From JAWWAH01 sp033721415 (GTDB taxonomy: Bacteria; Patescibacteriota; Minisyncoccia; Spechtbacterales; 2-12-FULL-38-22), in NCBI GenBank assembly GCA_033721415.1, contig JAWWAH010000008.1, positions 1 through 27,367 of the forward strand: 27,367 nt of DNA, in the 5' to 3' direction. The notes beneath the pieces were generated by a model, which did no database searches, was not told where the DNA came from, and was given only the letters and a program-made list of their open reading frames with translations. Below are positions 1 through 7,079 of the stretch, piece by piece (within the stretch, counting starts at the first letter, position 1; every line of letters starts with the position of its first letter). The position numbers and the translations under genes are program-made.

Positions 1-318
1 AATGCTGAATTAATAAAAAAACTTGAAACCATTTTTCGCGAGTTAGGATTTGTAGAAGATGCTGAGTTGAAGAGATTGAGGCAAGAGGTAGCAGAAGTTC
101 CTGGAGAGCAATATGATGCTTGGCGTTCAGGTGCAGAAAGGGCAGTAGAGGGCAATGAAGATCGTATGAGGGCCCAAATAGGACTGTTGGTAGCTGAAGC
201 AAACATTTACTCGAGCATTGGGAACAGCACTGCTTTTAGAGAAAGCATTAATGATGCAATTGAATATGCTTTTCAAATGGGGTTTGATGATGTGGTAGAA
301 AAACTCGAGCAAATTTAA
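1..318 (+). CDS. Hypothetical helical protein, 5'-partial
   Basis: The reading frame is open from the first base of the window, so the gene starts outside it; a TTG at 67 is not a convincing start because the frame continues upstream without a stop. The visible 105 residues are mostly charged and predicted helical. The last 45, beginning near AQIGLLVAEAN and ending EKLEQI, resemble a helical-hairpin (TPR-like) fold by pattern only. I do not recognise a family. It stops at TAA 316-318, and a palindrome (326-351) follows 7 nt later. It does not share the repeat module seen in the genes at 2376 and 3390. Confidence 0.6.
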   Translation, partial: NAELIKKLETIFRELGFVEDAELKRLRQEVAEVPGEQYDAWRSGAERAVEGNEDRMRAQIGLLVAEANIYSSIGNSTAFRESINDAIEYAFQMGFDDVVEKLEQI

Positions 319-325
319 TATAGTT

Positions 326-351
326 AAATAAGACAACCGGTTGTCCTATTT
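326..351. promoter_or_regulatory. Palindromic operator-like site, copy 1
   Basis: A 26-bp inverted repeat centred between 338 and 339, with core ACAACCGGTTGT and one mismatched pair (331/346). It lies between the first gene and the P-loop kinase gene. A near-identical copy lies at 1939-1966. There is no loop and no T-run, so a protein-binding operator is more likely than a terminator. Confidence 0.55.
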
Positions 352-458
352 GCTAGAATCTTATCAAGGTGCCAAAAGGCTCTTCTTTAATTTTAAAAAA
401 CTCTTCAATTCTCTAGTTAATAAGTTCTAACAAAAACAATTTAGGCTTGCAAAGATAT

Positions 459-485
459 AAAACTACTCTTCAAGGAGTGGTTTTT
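459..485 (+). terminator. Hairpin with T-run abutting the next promoter
   Basis: AAAACTACTC (459-468), loop TTCAAG, then GAGTGGTTTT (475-484) with one G-U pair and five Ts. It ends 2 nt before the TATAAT at 488, so terminator and promoter are fused head to tail. Confidence 0.55.
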
Positions 486-493
486 GGTATAAT
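486..493 (+). promoter_or_regulatory. Extended -10 promoter of the P-loop kinase gene
   Basis: TGG immediately before TATAAT (488-493) is an extended -10. The ATG at 501 is 7 nt past the box, so the transcript would be essentially leaderless. No clear -35 is seen because the terminator hairpin occupies that place. Confidence 0.55.
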
Positions 494-500
494 GCAAACT

Positions 501-1124
501 ATGATTTATTTAATTGGTGGTCCGCCTAAGGTGGGCAAGACAAGTTTAGCAAAAGAATTAGCAAGCAAGCTTAACGCTTCTTGGGTTTCGGTTGATGATC
601 TACAGAATGAGGTAAAAAAAGAATTTGAAGGCGACGAACTAAAAGAAAAGTTTCCATCCTCATTCCAAAGAGGCAAGAATAATGATGAGAAATATAGTAT
701 ATATAGTGCACAAGAAGTTATAGATGCATATATTAAACAAGCACAAGCATCTTATGATGCAATGGAGCTTCTAATTAAGAAAGAAATTAAAAAAGGAAAC
801 AACTATATTATTGAAGGATACCAAGTATCTCCAGAGTTTGCATATAATATGATTAAAAAATATGGAAGCAATGAAGTTAAAAGTATTTTTTTAGTTCGGA
901 CTAATCAGGAGTTATTATTAGACGATTTTGAGAAAAGTAATACTGTAGATGATTGGATTTTGGAAAGAACAGAAGACAAAGCAAGGGTTTTCCCCAAAAT
1001 TGCTAAAATGATTAGTATGTACAGTGGCTACATAGTATCACAGACAAAAAAACACAACCTACCGGTTGTAAATATGGATAAAAATTTTTTACAACAACTT
1101 CACAAGTTAGTTGATAATTTATAA
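501..1124 (+). CDS. P-loop kinase-like NTPase
   Basis: The protein opens MIYLIGGPPKVGKTSLAKEL, a Walker A motif (GGPPKVGKTS) at the very N-terminus as in small-molecule kinases and AAA_33-type proteins. A hydrophobic strand ending YIIEGYQVSPEF resembles the later phosphate-binding or lid region of 2-phosphoglycerate kinase and uridine-kinase-like enzymes. The substrate cannot be deduced. Possible starts are TTG 447, ATG 492 and ATG 501. The first two lie upstream of or inside the -10 box at 488-493, so I prefer 501, where Walker A sits at residues 6-15. The gene is preceded by a palindromic operator-like site (326-351) and ends at a bidirectional terminator facing the hydrolase gene. Confidence 0.65.
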   Translation: MIYLIGGPPKVGKTSLAKELASKLNASWVSVDDLQNEVKKEFEGDELKEKFPSSFQRGKNNDEKYSIYSAQEVIDAYIKQAQASYDAMELLIKKEIKKGNNYIIEGYQVSPEFAYNMIKKYGSNEVKSIFLVRTNQELLLDDFEKSNTVDDWILERTEDKARVFPKIAKMISMYSGYIVSQTKKHNLPVVNMDKNFLQQLHKLVDNL

Positions 1125-1172
1125 AAAGTTTGTAAGTTTCTAATAATCTAGTTCTAGTGTAGTCTACATTAA

Positions 1173-1206
1173 AACTAAAATACCCCACTCAAGGGGTGTT
1201 TTAGTT
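1173..1206. terminator. Bidirectional terminator between convergent genes
   Basis: AACTAAAATACCCC, a 6-nt loop, then GGGGTGTTTTAGTT with one mismatch; A-rich on the left and T-rich on the right, so it can serve both the kinase gene (+) and the hydrolase gene (-). The right arm touches the hydrolase stop codon. Confidence 0.75.
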
Positions 1207-1885
1207 ATTCTCCTGCAGCTTCTTTTATTTTTTCTTTAACTATTTTTAGCACCTTCTTGTTTGCGAGTATTTTATGATGACCATAAATATCAACTTCTAT
1301 GTTTTCAGCACCCGGAAGCTCGCAGCTGTTATTTGGCCATATGTGGTTATCGAAGTATCCACATATTGAAACTATTTTATCATCTGCGTCAGAATTTTTA
1401 GGTGAAATTTTTGCTACTGATTTTGGTGTCAGTTCCTTAAAGGGACGAAAGGGAATTGCTCTTGATATTTTTGATCCCCTGAAGGGGGAGGCTATAGCTA
1501 TTAATTTTATTATTCTCCCATCTTGATTATAGCTTGATAAAACCTCTCTTCCAATAATCCCACCCTTACTATGAGCAAGAATTATGACTTTTTTTAAATT
1601 CTTTTCTTTTATAAATTCCTGCACCATTTTTGCAGAATCATGTATGCTTTTGGTGTTGTAACCTAAACCTGTAAGTGTGTATATCGGGTAGCCTTCCCCA
1701 GACAATGTATTAGCAAAATATCTCAAAAAGCCCCATCTTTCCAATATCCCGGGAATTAATAAAATAGCAGTTTTCTTCTCTATGTAGCCCCTATAATGCT
1801 TGGGTTCCTTTCTTATAATAGAAATCTTTAGCAAAATGTAAACTGCATATATGTAATCTAATATCCAATGAATGGTTTTTTTCAT
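1205..1885 (-). CDS. Alpha/beta hydrolase (lipase/esterase-like)
   Basis: A 226-residue protein with the alpha/beta-hydrolase order: an oxyanion-hole strand AILLIPGILER (residues 40-50), the nucleophile elbow LAHSKGG with Ser106 (Ala replaces the usual first Gly of GxSxG), an acid at Asp179 in GYFDNHIWP, and a catalytic His at 203 in YGHHKIL. The D..I.P..S and GH..IL pattern is typical of lipase-class-2/PGAP1-like acyl hydrolases. The N-terminal 25 residues are hydrophobic and basic and could attach it to the membrane. The substrate is unknown. It is transcribed divergently from the small gene at 2034, and the perfect palindrome at 1939-1966 lies in the shared promoter region. Confidence 0.75.
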   Translation of the reverse strand: MKKTIHWILDYIYAVYILLKISIIRKEPKHYRGYIEKKTAILLIPGILERWGFLRYFANTLSGEGYPIYTLTGLGYNTKSIHDSAKMVQEFIKEKNLKKVIILAHSKGGIIGREVLSSYNQDGRIIKLIAIASPFRGSKISRAIPFRPFKELTPKSVAKISPKNSDADDKIVSICGYFDNHIWPNNSCELPGAENIEVDIYGHHKILANKKVLKIVKEKIKEAAGE

Positions 1886-1938
1886 ATATTAATAATAGCA
1901 TTAATTATGTAATTTTTTTATTCAAATTAAATTGGATA

Positions 1939-1966
1939 CAAATAGGACAACCGGTTGTCCTATTTG
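1939..1966. promoter_or_regulatory. Palindromic operator-like site, copy 2
   Basis: A perfect 28-bp palindrome centred between 1952 and 1953, with core GGACAACCGGTTGTCC. It lies in the divergent intergenic region between the hydrolase (-) and the small membrane protein gene (+), 54 bp from the hydrolase start. It shares 25 of 26 positions with the site at 326-351. Confidence 0.65.
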
Positions 1967-2033
1967 AACTGATTACTTGAAGATACAGTCAATGTTTGCT
2001 ATTGTTTAAGTAGCACACAGGAAGGGGTGAGAA

Positions 2034-2282
2034 ATGCCAGAATTAGAAACTATTATTTGGATATGGTTGGGTGTTAATATTTTAGCTTTAGTTTTTAAAT
2101 CGATACCCGTGACCTTAGGAGGTTTCCTGCAAGAGCATCTACCGATGCCTCTAAATATTATTTTTGGTGTATTCGGTTTTGTTGTACTCTTTTTACCAGC
2201 ACTTTTGGTCAATATTTTTATACTTAGGATTAAAGATTTAATTCGCTCCAAAAGAGACAACTTCAAAAACTCCTCTGAATGA
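2034..2282 (+). CDS. Small two-TM membrane protein
   Basis: An 82-residue hydrophobic protein with two apparent membrane spans, roughly residues 7-29 (IIWIWLGVNILALVF) and 42-65 (NIIFGVFGFVVLFLP), and a basic C-terminal tail (RIKDLIRSKRDNFK). A purine-rich GGAAGGGGTG lies 5-8 nt before the ATG, unlike the leaderless core genes. No family recognised. Its TGA stop lies at the loop edge of its own terminator, so transcription ends within a few bases of the coding end. Confidence 0.6.
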   Translation: MPELETIIWIWLGVNILALVFKSIPVTLGGFLQEHLPMPLNIIFGVFGFVVLFLPALLVNIFILRIKDLIRSKRDNFKNSSE

Positions 2283-2297
2283 GGGGTTTTATTTTTC
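2266..2297 (+). terminator. Rho-independent terminator overlapping a stop codon
   Basis: AAAACTCCTC, loop TGAAT, then GAGGGGTTTT followed by ATTTTT. The stop codon (2280-2282) sits in the loop and first right-arm base pairs. Confidence 0.7.
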
Positions 2298-2375
2298 CTA
2301 ATTGACGCAGAAAAACTTAGCACGATTTGTATTTTTTATGTTAATATATATCTAAAGAATTAAAGTAAATTAAAT

Positions 2376-2780
2376 ATGAAAAGTCCGGAAAAATTTAATC
2401 CCGAAGACAAAACTGCCAAAGAAATAATAGATTCACTTGACCTTGGTGAAACTCCAGAGGGAAAAGAAATGAAAAAGCAGCCTATGCCTAGCGAAGATGA
2501 GCTTGAGGAAATGCCTATTCGTGAGATTAATGAAGATACTTTCCCAGAATTCAAAAAGGGGGTGGATAATATTCTTGTTGCTTGGTTAAATATCACAGAC
2601 ATGGGGCACGATGAAAAAGAGAGTATAAAAGAAAAAATTCTAGAAGGTGATTATAGAGAAATGATTTCTGTGCTCCAGAAAGCAGCATCGCATGATGAAG
2701 ATTCTAAAAAAAATACATATGCAAGGAGGTTGCTAGATATAATACAGAGAGAGGACTTCCAAAGCAGGTTAGATAATTAG
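2376..2780 (+). CDS. Hypothetical protein, one helical repeat module
   Basis: A 134-residue, highly charged cytosolic protein with no signal peptide or membrane span. Residues 14-43 carry a linker motif (II-D-SL-L-ET-GK-M-QPMPSE) and residues 61-130 carry one helical module (V..ILVAWL...EKESIKEKILEGDY). The same linker and module occur in the protein at 3390, the module twice, so the two genes are paralogues by duplication. Function unknown; the WL and IL.G.(Y/F) positions look structural. No Shine-Dalgarno is obvious, and an AT-rich TTAATATATAT stretch lies about 25 nt upstream. Confidence 0.65.
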   Translation: MKSPEKFNPEDKTAKEIIDSLDLGETPEGKEMKKQPMPSEDELEEMPIREINEDTFPEFKKGVDNILVAWLNITDMGHDEKESIKEKILEGDYREMISVLQKAASHDEDSKKNTYARRLLDIIQREDFQSRLDN

Positions 2781-2837
2781 TTTTTGCACATTTAGTAGAA
2801 TATTTTAGATTTGTTTTGTATTTACAAAATAAGCTTG

Positions 2838-2874
2838 AGATGATATCTTTTCATCGGTACCTCAAATAAGGAGG
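2838..2874 (+). promoter_or_regulatory. Hairpin leader plus strong Shine-Dalgarno
   Basis: TTGAG..CTCAA encloses GATGA..TCATC, forming an interrupted hairpin that ends just before AAGGAGG (2868-2874), which is 5 nt from the ATG at 2880. This is a structured 5' leader of a kind absent from the core genes here. Confidence 0.4.
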
Positions 2875-2879
2875 CATGA

Positions 2880-3308
2880 ATGAGCGAGAACAGGGTAGTG
2901 TACTTTGCTCATCCGATTAACACATATGACACACCTCTCGAAGAGGAGATGCTCGATCTTATCAGAGAGAAATTGCCTGATTGGGAAATAGAAAATCCCA
3001 ATAAGCCTGAACACGAAGAGGGATATCAGAGATATAAGCGAGAAACTGGAAACGGTATGGCTTACTTTACCAAAGAGGTTTTGCCAAAATGTTCGGTAGC
3101 AGTTTTCTTGGCTTTCAGGGATCGTAAAATTCCTGCAGGAGTTGTAAAGGAAATATTGTTTTTCCTGGAGCGCGGTAAAATGGTTTATCAAGTTACTCCA
3201 GAAGGGCATTTTTTCTCGAATCTTTCCGTGTCTCAAGACGACATCTTAAGCGTTTCTGAAACGCGTGCACGCCTTCGCGACGATGAAGGCAACATGCTTC
3301 CTTACTAA
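2880..3308 (+). CDS. Nucleoside 2-deoxyribosyltransferase-like protein (putative)
   Basis: 142 residues. The opening VVYFAHPINTYDTPLEEEM followed by a helix resembles the first strand and loop of the nucleoside 2-deoxyribosyltransferase-like fold. The later strand SVAVFLAFRDRKIPAGVVKEI, then FFLERGKMVYQV, fits the acidic-loop and 'aGt..Ei..A...gKpv' pattern of that fold. I cannot confirm the catalytic Glu, so this is a fold-level guess; a TIR- or DUF4406-like protein is an alternative. The coding sequence is visibly richer in GC-ending codons than its neighbours (for example near 3260-3300), and it has a strong Shine-Dalgarno and an independent terminator, suggesting acquisition as a single-gene cassette. 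Confidence 0.5.
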   Translation: MSENRVVYFAHPINTYDTPLEEEMLDLIREKLPDWEIENPNKPEHEEGYQRYKRETGNGMAYFTKEVLPKCSVAVFLAFRDRKIPAGVVKEILFFLERGKMVYQVTPEGHFFSNLSVSQDDILSVSETRARLRDDEGNMLPY

Positions 3309-3314
3309 TTACAT

Positions 3315-3335
3315 AAGCGGCTTCGGCCGCTTTTT
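3315..3335 (+). terminator. UUCG-capped rho-independent terminator
   Basis: AAGCGGC, TTCG tetraloop, GCCGCTT, then a T-run: a C(UUCG)G extra-stable hairpin immediately after the gene at 2880. Confidence 0.9.
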
Positions 3336-3389
3336 ACTTTCTAAAAAAATATATGGTAGAATAAATTAAAATAATTAAATAATTTTTTT

Positions 3390-4175
3390 ATGGCAAATCC
3401 TGAGAGTTTTAGTTTCGATAAAGGTGAGAGTAGTCCGTATAAGGGAATAAACAGCAAAGACTTAGAAGAGTATGTAGATTCATTGAATGAAGAGATATTA
3501 GAATGGATTGGAAATCACGACATTAATGAAGAAAAAAAAGAAACAATAAAGCAAGAGATTCCCTTGGGAAACTATGTGGTTATTCGAGAAGAGTTAGAGG
3601 GGCGAGTTGAAGATGCGGCTACACCTGGCGAAAAAGAAGAAATAGAAAAACTAATCAAGATGATCAAGCATCATTCATTTCTTGTCGGTAGTTATATTGT
3701 AGATAGTTTGATGGATAAATTCGCAAAAGATATTGGTGCTGATGAAGCGAGGCAAATTATAGAATCTCTTGGCTTGGAAGAAACAGAACCAGGGAAATAT
3801 ATGGAAGGACAACCTATGCCCACAGAGAAGGAACTAAAAGAGCCTAGCTCAGATGAGCTTGATAGGCCTATGGGGTATATAGAGGGGTGGAAAAGATTGG
3901 AAGACGTTGCAATTGAATGGCTATATCGAGCAGAGGTCTCCAAAAAAGAAAAAGAATTATTAGAGCAAGATATTTTAAGCGGTAATTTTGAAAAGTTCAT
4001 ATTGTTTTTAGAGAGCTTTATAGATTTAGAAGAAGATGATAATAAAAAATCAAAAGCAAAGAGCATACTCCAAAGGTTGCAGGCAAGGCTTTTTGCAAGA
4101 AAAAAGCTTGAAGAATTAAAAACACAATTTAGCAAGAACAAGGAAAATGATCAAAAATATAGAGAAGATGAGTAG
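3390..4175 (+). CDS. Hypothetical protein, two helical repeat modules
   Basis: A 261-residue, highly charged soluble protein. Residues 28-97 and 169-234 are two copies of the module in the gene at 2376: (A/E)WL/I, then EK..(I/L)..(E/D)I..GN(Y/F), a long helix, and a lysine-rich last helix. Between them (119-147) lies the same linker: IIESLGLEETEPGKYM followed by QPMPTE.EL. The tail after 235 is a lysine- and glutamate-rich helix. No catalytic motif is visible, so a scaffold or binding role is possible but unproven. A TAGAAT box about 30 nt upstream may be its -10. It ends at a bidirectional terminator. Confidence 0.65.
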   Translation: MANPESFSFDKGESSPYKGINSKDLEEYVDSLNEEILEWIGNHDINEEKKETIKQEIPLGNYVVIREELEGRVEDAATPGEKEEIEKLIKMIKHHSFLVGSYIVDSLMDKFAKDIGADEARQIIESLGLEETEPGKYMEGQPMPTEKELKEPSSDELDRPMGYIEGWKRLEDVAIEWLYRAEVSKKEKELLEQDILSGNFEKFILFLESFIDLEEDDNKKSKAKSILQRLQARLFARKKLEELKTQFSKNKENDQKYREDE

Positions 4176-4195
4176 TCTTAATGGGTTTAGAAATT

Positions 4196-4224
4196 AAAAA
4201 CCGCAACATCTGTTGCGGTTTTTT
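4196..4224. terminator. Bidirectional terminator
   Basis: AAAAACCGCAACA, TC, TGTTGCGGTTTTT between convergent genes ending at 4175 (+) and 4228 (-); A-tract and T-tract flank the stem. Confidence 0.9.
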
Positions 4225-4227
4225 GTA

Positions 4228-5439
4228 CTAAGATACTAATTTTGGAAAAGTAACAACTAGTGTGCTCCATGCAAGGTTTTTTACTCGCAAAGGAGCACCA
4301 GTTTCAGGGTTATAACATTCATTGAAACCACTCATCTCGACCATCTTTGTGCTTTTTTCTGCTAATTCCCTTGCTATGTCTTTGTATCCTTTTGCTGCGA
4401 GGGCTTTTATTATGAACCAGTTTATACATATCCATGATTGTCCTCGCCATAGAGGATAAGAGCTTCCAGGGTTGTATTCTGGATGATTTCTGGGCACTGA
4501 TGGTATTGGGTATGGCGTCCAGAATATTTTTGGGTCTGTCAGTTTTTCAATAATGCTAAGCTCTATTTCTTTTGGCAAGTCTTCTATCAATAAAGGGAAA
4601 AGAGTTCCGAGTGTTACTTGGTTTATTTTTCCATAGCCTACTCGAATAGGATAAAAAGTCTTAGTTTCTTCATCCCAGCAATTTTCTATAAGTGAATTTA
4701 CACCTCTTTCTATAACTTCATCAATATCAGGGAAAAGGTTTTCGCGCTCTATTTTTTTAAGTAAGCGACGAAGAGAGTATAGGCCATCTAGCCAAATGCA
4801 GTGAGCAACTAAGTCCTTAACGTGGAAAATATTTGAAGCTAAAATCTTTTTTTCATTCCAGCCCATTCTCAGATATTTCCATTCTAGGATGTGAGTATAC
4901 AGGGGATCCAGTATTCTATTTAAAATATTAAGGAATTTTGGAGCATGTGGGCGGAAAAAATCGTATTCAGGGCTTGCATCTCTTCCTTCGCGAGGACTTA
5001 TGATAGAAAGTACATTTTCTGCATCACGATATGTGACAAAAAATTTATAAAAAGCAACAACCTGCTCTATTACGGCATTTGTAAATTCATCGTCATCTAT
5101 AGCCTCTACAGCTTGTGCTAGAACGGCTTGGCCGACTATTGAACTAGATGTAGGTCTACGCCCTTTACCATAAAGGTATCTTTCGACATCATACCAATCG
5201 TATATTCCGTGGAATATTAAATGCGGAATAAAGCCGCGTTCATCCTGGTGTTTGAGTAGCTGAGTTATTTCCTTTTTTGCCATATCGTACATTCCAAGCT
5301 CGGAGCAAGATATTGCATGGAAGCAACTATCCCAAAACCACTGGCTTTTGTAGTGCTCTGTTGCAGGCGTAATGTATCTTCCTTTTGTACCATGAAAGTT
5401 TTTTAAAAGTACTAATCTGGCTTCTTTTCTAATGTTCAT
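4228..5439 (-). CDS. GH63-like (alpha/alpha)6-barrel glycosidase
   Basis: A 403-residue protein of pure catalytic-domain size. The N-terminal QWFWDSCFHAI matches the signature containing the general-acid Asp of GH63/mannosylglycerate-hydrolase-type enzymes. Near the C-terminus YPLWRGQSWICINW and GFNECYNPETGAP, ending AWSTLV, match the sugar-binding and general-base (Glu) segments. Related trehalase-like and amylo-glucosidase barrels share this order, so the exact substrate (for example mannosylglycerate or glucosylglycerate versus an alpha-glucoside) is not settled. There is no signal peptide, so it is cytosolic. Upstream is a good sigma-70 promoter and a purine-rich AAAGAAAGGAAAG before the ATG. 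It faces the VIT-type transporter, also on the minus strand, but that gene has its own terminator. Confidence 0.75.
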   Translation of the reverse strand: MNIRKEARLVLLKNFHGTKGRYITPATEHYKSQWFWDSCFHAISCSELGMYDMAKKEITQLLKHQDERGFIPHLIFHGIYDWYDVERYLYGKGRRPTSSSIVGQAVLAQAVEAIDDDEFTNAVIEQVVAFYKFFVTYRDAENVLSIISPREGRDASPEYDFFRPHAPKFLNILNRILDPLYTHILEWKYLRMGWNEKKILASNIFHVKDLVAHCIWLDGLYSLRRLLKKIERENLFPDIDEVIERGVNSLIENCWDEETKTFYPIRVGYGKINQVTLGTLFPLLIEDLPKEIELSIIEKLTDPKIFWTPYPIPSVPRNHPEYNPGSSYPLWRGQSWICINWFIIKALAAKGYKDIARELAEKSTKMVEMSGFNECYNPETGAPLRVKNLAWSTLVVTFPKLVS

Positions 5440-5470
5440 ATATATTCTTTCCTTTCTTTCTATTGCTTAG

Positions 5471-5499
5471 AGTATATACCTTGATTTGATATTTTTCAA
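5471..5499 (-). promoter_or_regulatory. Sigma-70 promoter of the glycosidase gene
   Basis: On the minus strand TTGAAA, a 17-nt spacer, then TATACT, about 32 nt before the ATG. This is a full -35/-10 pair, unlike the extended -10-only promoters nearby. Confidence 0.6.
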
Positions 5500-5512
5500 T
5501 AACTATTAAGCC

Positions 5513-5545
5513 AAAAATAAGGGGACACCTATTTTAGATGTCCCC
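5513..5545 (-). terminator. Terminator of the VIT-family gene
   Basis: On the minus strand GGGGACATCT, loop AAAAT, AGGTGTCCCC, then TTATTTTT; a 10-bp stem directly after the transporter gene. Confidence 0.85.
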
Positions 5546-5560
5546 GTAAAGAGCTTTGTA

Positions 5561-6262
5561 TCACAAAAGAACGTTCTCTAGAAGTGACCCTATTAAGTAT
5601 CCTCCAGTCGATGCAAGAAGGCCCGAAATCAGCATATTAATACCACCTCGCCACCATTTCTTACTGTAAGATGCTCTATGTATTGAGCCAACAATAAATA
5701 GTGCGATTGAGGTTAGTATTACCGCTCCCCAGAGTGGATCTATGATACCCAGAGCATTAAGCACTGCAAAAGGTATTAATGGAAGGGCCCCTGGCACTAT
5801 AAAGGAAACAAATGTTACAAGTGCAGCCCACCACTTATCTTTCGCATCTGTTTTTGTTAAGCCATGTATATGGGACATAACAAAATCTCCATAGAGCTTC
5901 TCTGTTTTTGTGAGCGCTTCTGCAAGCTCTCGACTTTCTCTGGGTGTGCAACCCTGTTTGATGAAAATAAGGCGAATTATTCTTCGCGCATCACTAGGTG
6001 CTTCTCTTAAGAAAGCAAGCTCTTCTTCTAGTACTGTTTCATATCTTTCATGTCGTGCATCAGTTGCATTCCAGTCACCGCCTGTCATAGATAGAGAATC
6101 TGCCACAAGCTTAGCGCCACCGATTACTAATATCATTAGTGGGTTTAACCCAGCACCTATTATTGCAGCAATACTGCCTAGACTAGTTACAATTCCATCA
6201 AAAGCCGCATATACTGAATCTTCTAAGAACTCATGAAATAAGCGAGAGATTTTTCTTTTCAT
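5561..6262 (-). CDS. VIT1/CCC1-family metal transporter
   Basis: A 233-residue integral membrane protein. The N-terminal AFDGIVTSLGSIAAIIGAG matches the first transmembrane segment of the VIT1/CCC1 family (DG.vt..G), and the next segment ends in DSLSMTGGDW, corresponding to the family's SMa.geY motif. A soluble loop (about residues 68-135) rich in Glu and His, beginning RHERYETVLEEELAFL, fits the cytosolic metal-binding loop. Three more hydrophobic segments follow. The family moves Fe2+ or Mn2+ out of the cytosol. A clear Shine-Dalgarno AAAGGAG lies 7 nt before the ATG. Its lone position, with its own terminator, suggests a monocistronic unit. Confidence 0.85.
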   Translation of the reverse strand: MKRKISRLFHEFLEDSVYAAFDGIVTSLGSIAAIIGAGLNPLMILVIGGAKLVADSLSMTGGDWNATDARHERYETVLEEELAFLREAPSDARRIIRLIFIKQGCTPRESRELAEALTKTEKLYGDFVMSHIHGLTKTDAKDKWWAALVTFVSFIVPGALPLIPFAVLNALGIIDPLWGAVILTSIALFIVGSIHRASYSKKWWRGGINMLISGLLASTGGYLIGSLLENVLL

Positions 6263-6327
6263 TCAACACTCCTTTCATAGCATTAGTTTATTTTTTACTA
6301 TGTAAAGGAGGTAATGTCAATTTTATC

Positions 6328-6336
6328 TGATATAAT
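6328..6336 (+). promoter_or_regulatory. Extended -10 promoter, leaderless gene
   Basis: TGA followed by TATAAT (6331-6336), with the ATG only 6 nt downstream at 6343. No usable ribosome binding site lies between them. Confidence 0.6.
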
Positions 6337-6342
6337 ACTGTT

Positions 6343-6948
6343 ATGAATATAGACAAACTTAAGAAAATTACAAATATTATTATAGGTGCATATATTGTAG
6401 CTGGATTAACTTTATTTCTGGGTGCAATTTTTGATTTTAATATATTTCCAGGATTTTATATGCCTTATTTAATGGGTGCGCTAGCTTTTGTATCTGTTTT
6501 CCTTATTATCTTGCCTGGGCTTATACTTAAGCCCGGTGATAATCCAAAAAAGAAGAGAGCTTTAGTTTATCTCAAGGCATCAATTGCTTTTGGGCTCATA
6601 ATAAATGGCGCGGGTGGGCTTGGTTTATATAAGCTATATACGATAGGGATACAGTATGACAAGATAACACACTTTGTTACTCCTTTTATATTTACAGTTG
6701 CCTTAACATATCTGCTGGTTAATTGGTACGAGAAAGAGTGGAAGTACGCTCTTATCGTAAGTGCTATCGTAGTAATTCTCGGAGGCTTTTTGTGGGAAGT
6801 ATTAGAATATGTATCAGATATATTTTTAGGCACGCATTTGTTTGGCGGAGGAAGCTCGGAGGTTATTGCAGATACAGTAGGGGATATAGTAGCTAATTTC
6901 CTGGGAGTTGGGGTAGCCTCCTTTTTGATTATGCGTAAAAATGAATAA
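6343..6948 (+). CDS. DUF2238-like multi-pass membrane protein
   Basis: 201 residues with about five or six membrane segments (roughly 12-30, 42-62, 78-97, 107-126, 134-152 and 170-196). After the third segment comes YDKITHF, and the last two are joined by WEVLEY.SD..LG.....G..SEVIADTVGDIVAN, with conserved Asp, Glu and Asn. That arrangement resembles the DUF2238/YjdF family of bacterial inner-membrane proteins of unknown function. No transport or catalytic role can be assigned. Expected to be expressed from the extended -10 promoter just upstream as a near-leaderless mRNA. Confidence 0.65.
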   Translation: MNIDKLKKITNIIIGAYIVAGLTLFLGAIFDFNIFPGFYMPYLMGALAFVSVFLIILPGLILKPGDNPKKKRALVYLKASIAFGLIINGAGGLGLYKLYTIGIQYDKITHFVTPFIFTVALTYLLVNWYEKEWKYALIVSAIVVILGGFLWEVLEYVSDIFLGTHLFGGGSSEVIADTVGDIVANFLGVGVASFLIMRKNE

Positions 6949-6971
6949 AACCTTTTCTTTTTTAAAATTTG

Positions 6972-7020
6972 TGGTATAATATAGAAAGTAAGCCGCTCAG
7001 ATGAGGGGTTTTTGCTTTAC
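6972..7020 (+). promoter_or_regulatory. Extended -10 box followed at once by a terminator-like hairpin
   Basis: TGG then TATAAT at 6975-6980, a strong extended -10. About 10-15 nt later comes an imperfect hairpin (CCGCTC, AGAT, GAGGGG with one G-G mismatch) and TTTTT, within an outer AGTAAGC/GCTTTACT pairing. It may be the terminator of the DUF2238-like gene with a coincident promoter, or a promoter-attenuator unit in front of tRNA-Ser. Confidence 0.4.
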
Positions 7021-7079
7021 TAAAGGTACTTATAGTGTTATTAATGAGTAGTTGAGACGGTGCTGTGTGGGTTGTGCTT

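Noticed and set aside
1055..1071. Third palindrome-like sequence ACAACCTACCGGTTGT
   Set aside because: The half-sites are separated differently and it lies within a coding region; likely chance.
2006..2323. 105-codon open frame on the minus strand over the small membrane protein gene
   Set aside because: No ribosome binding site, and it crosses a terminator oriented for the plus-strand gene.
6314..6346. 10-codon mini-ORF whose TGA overlaps the DUF2238-like ATG, with AGGAGG before it
   Set aside because: The AGGAGG is only 2 nt from its ATG, too close to work, and the -10 box of the next gene lies inside it.
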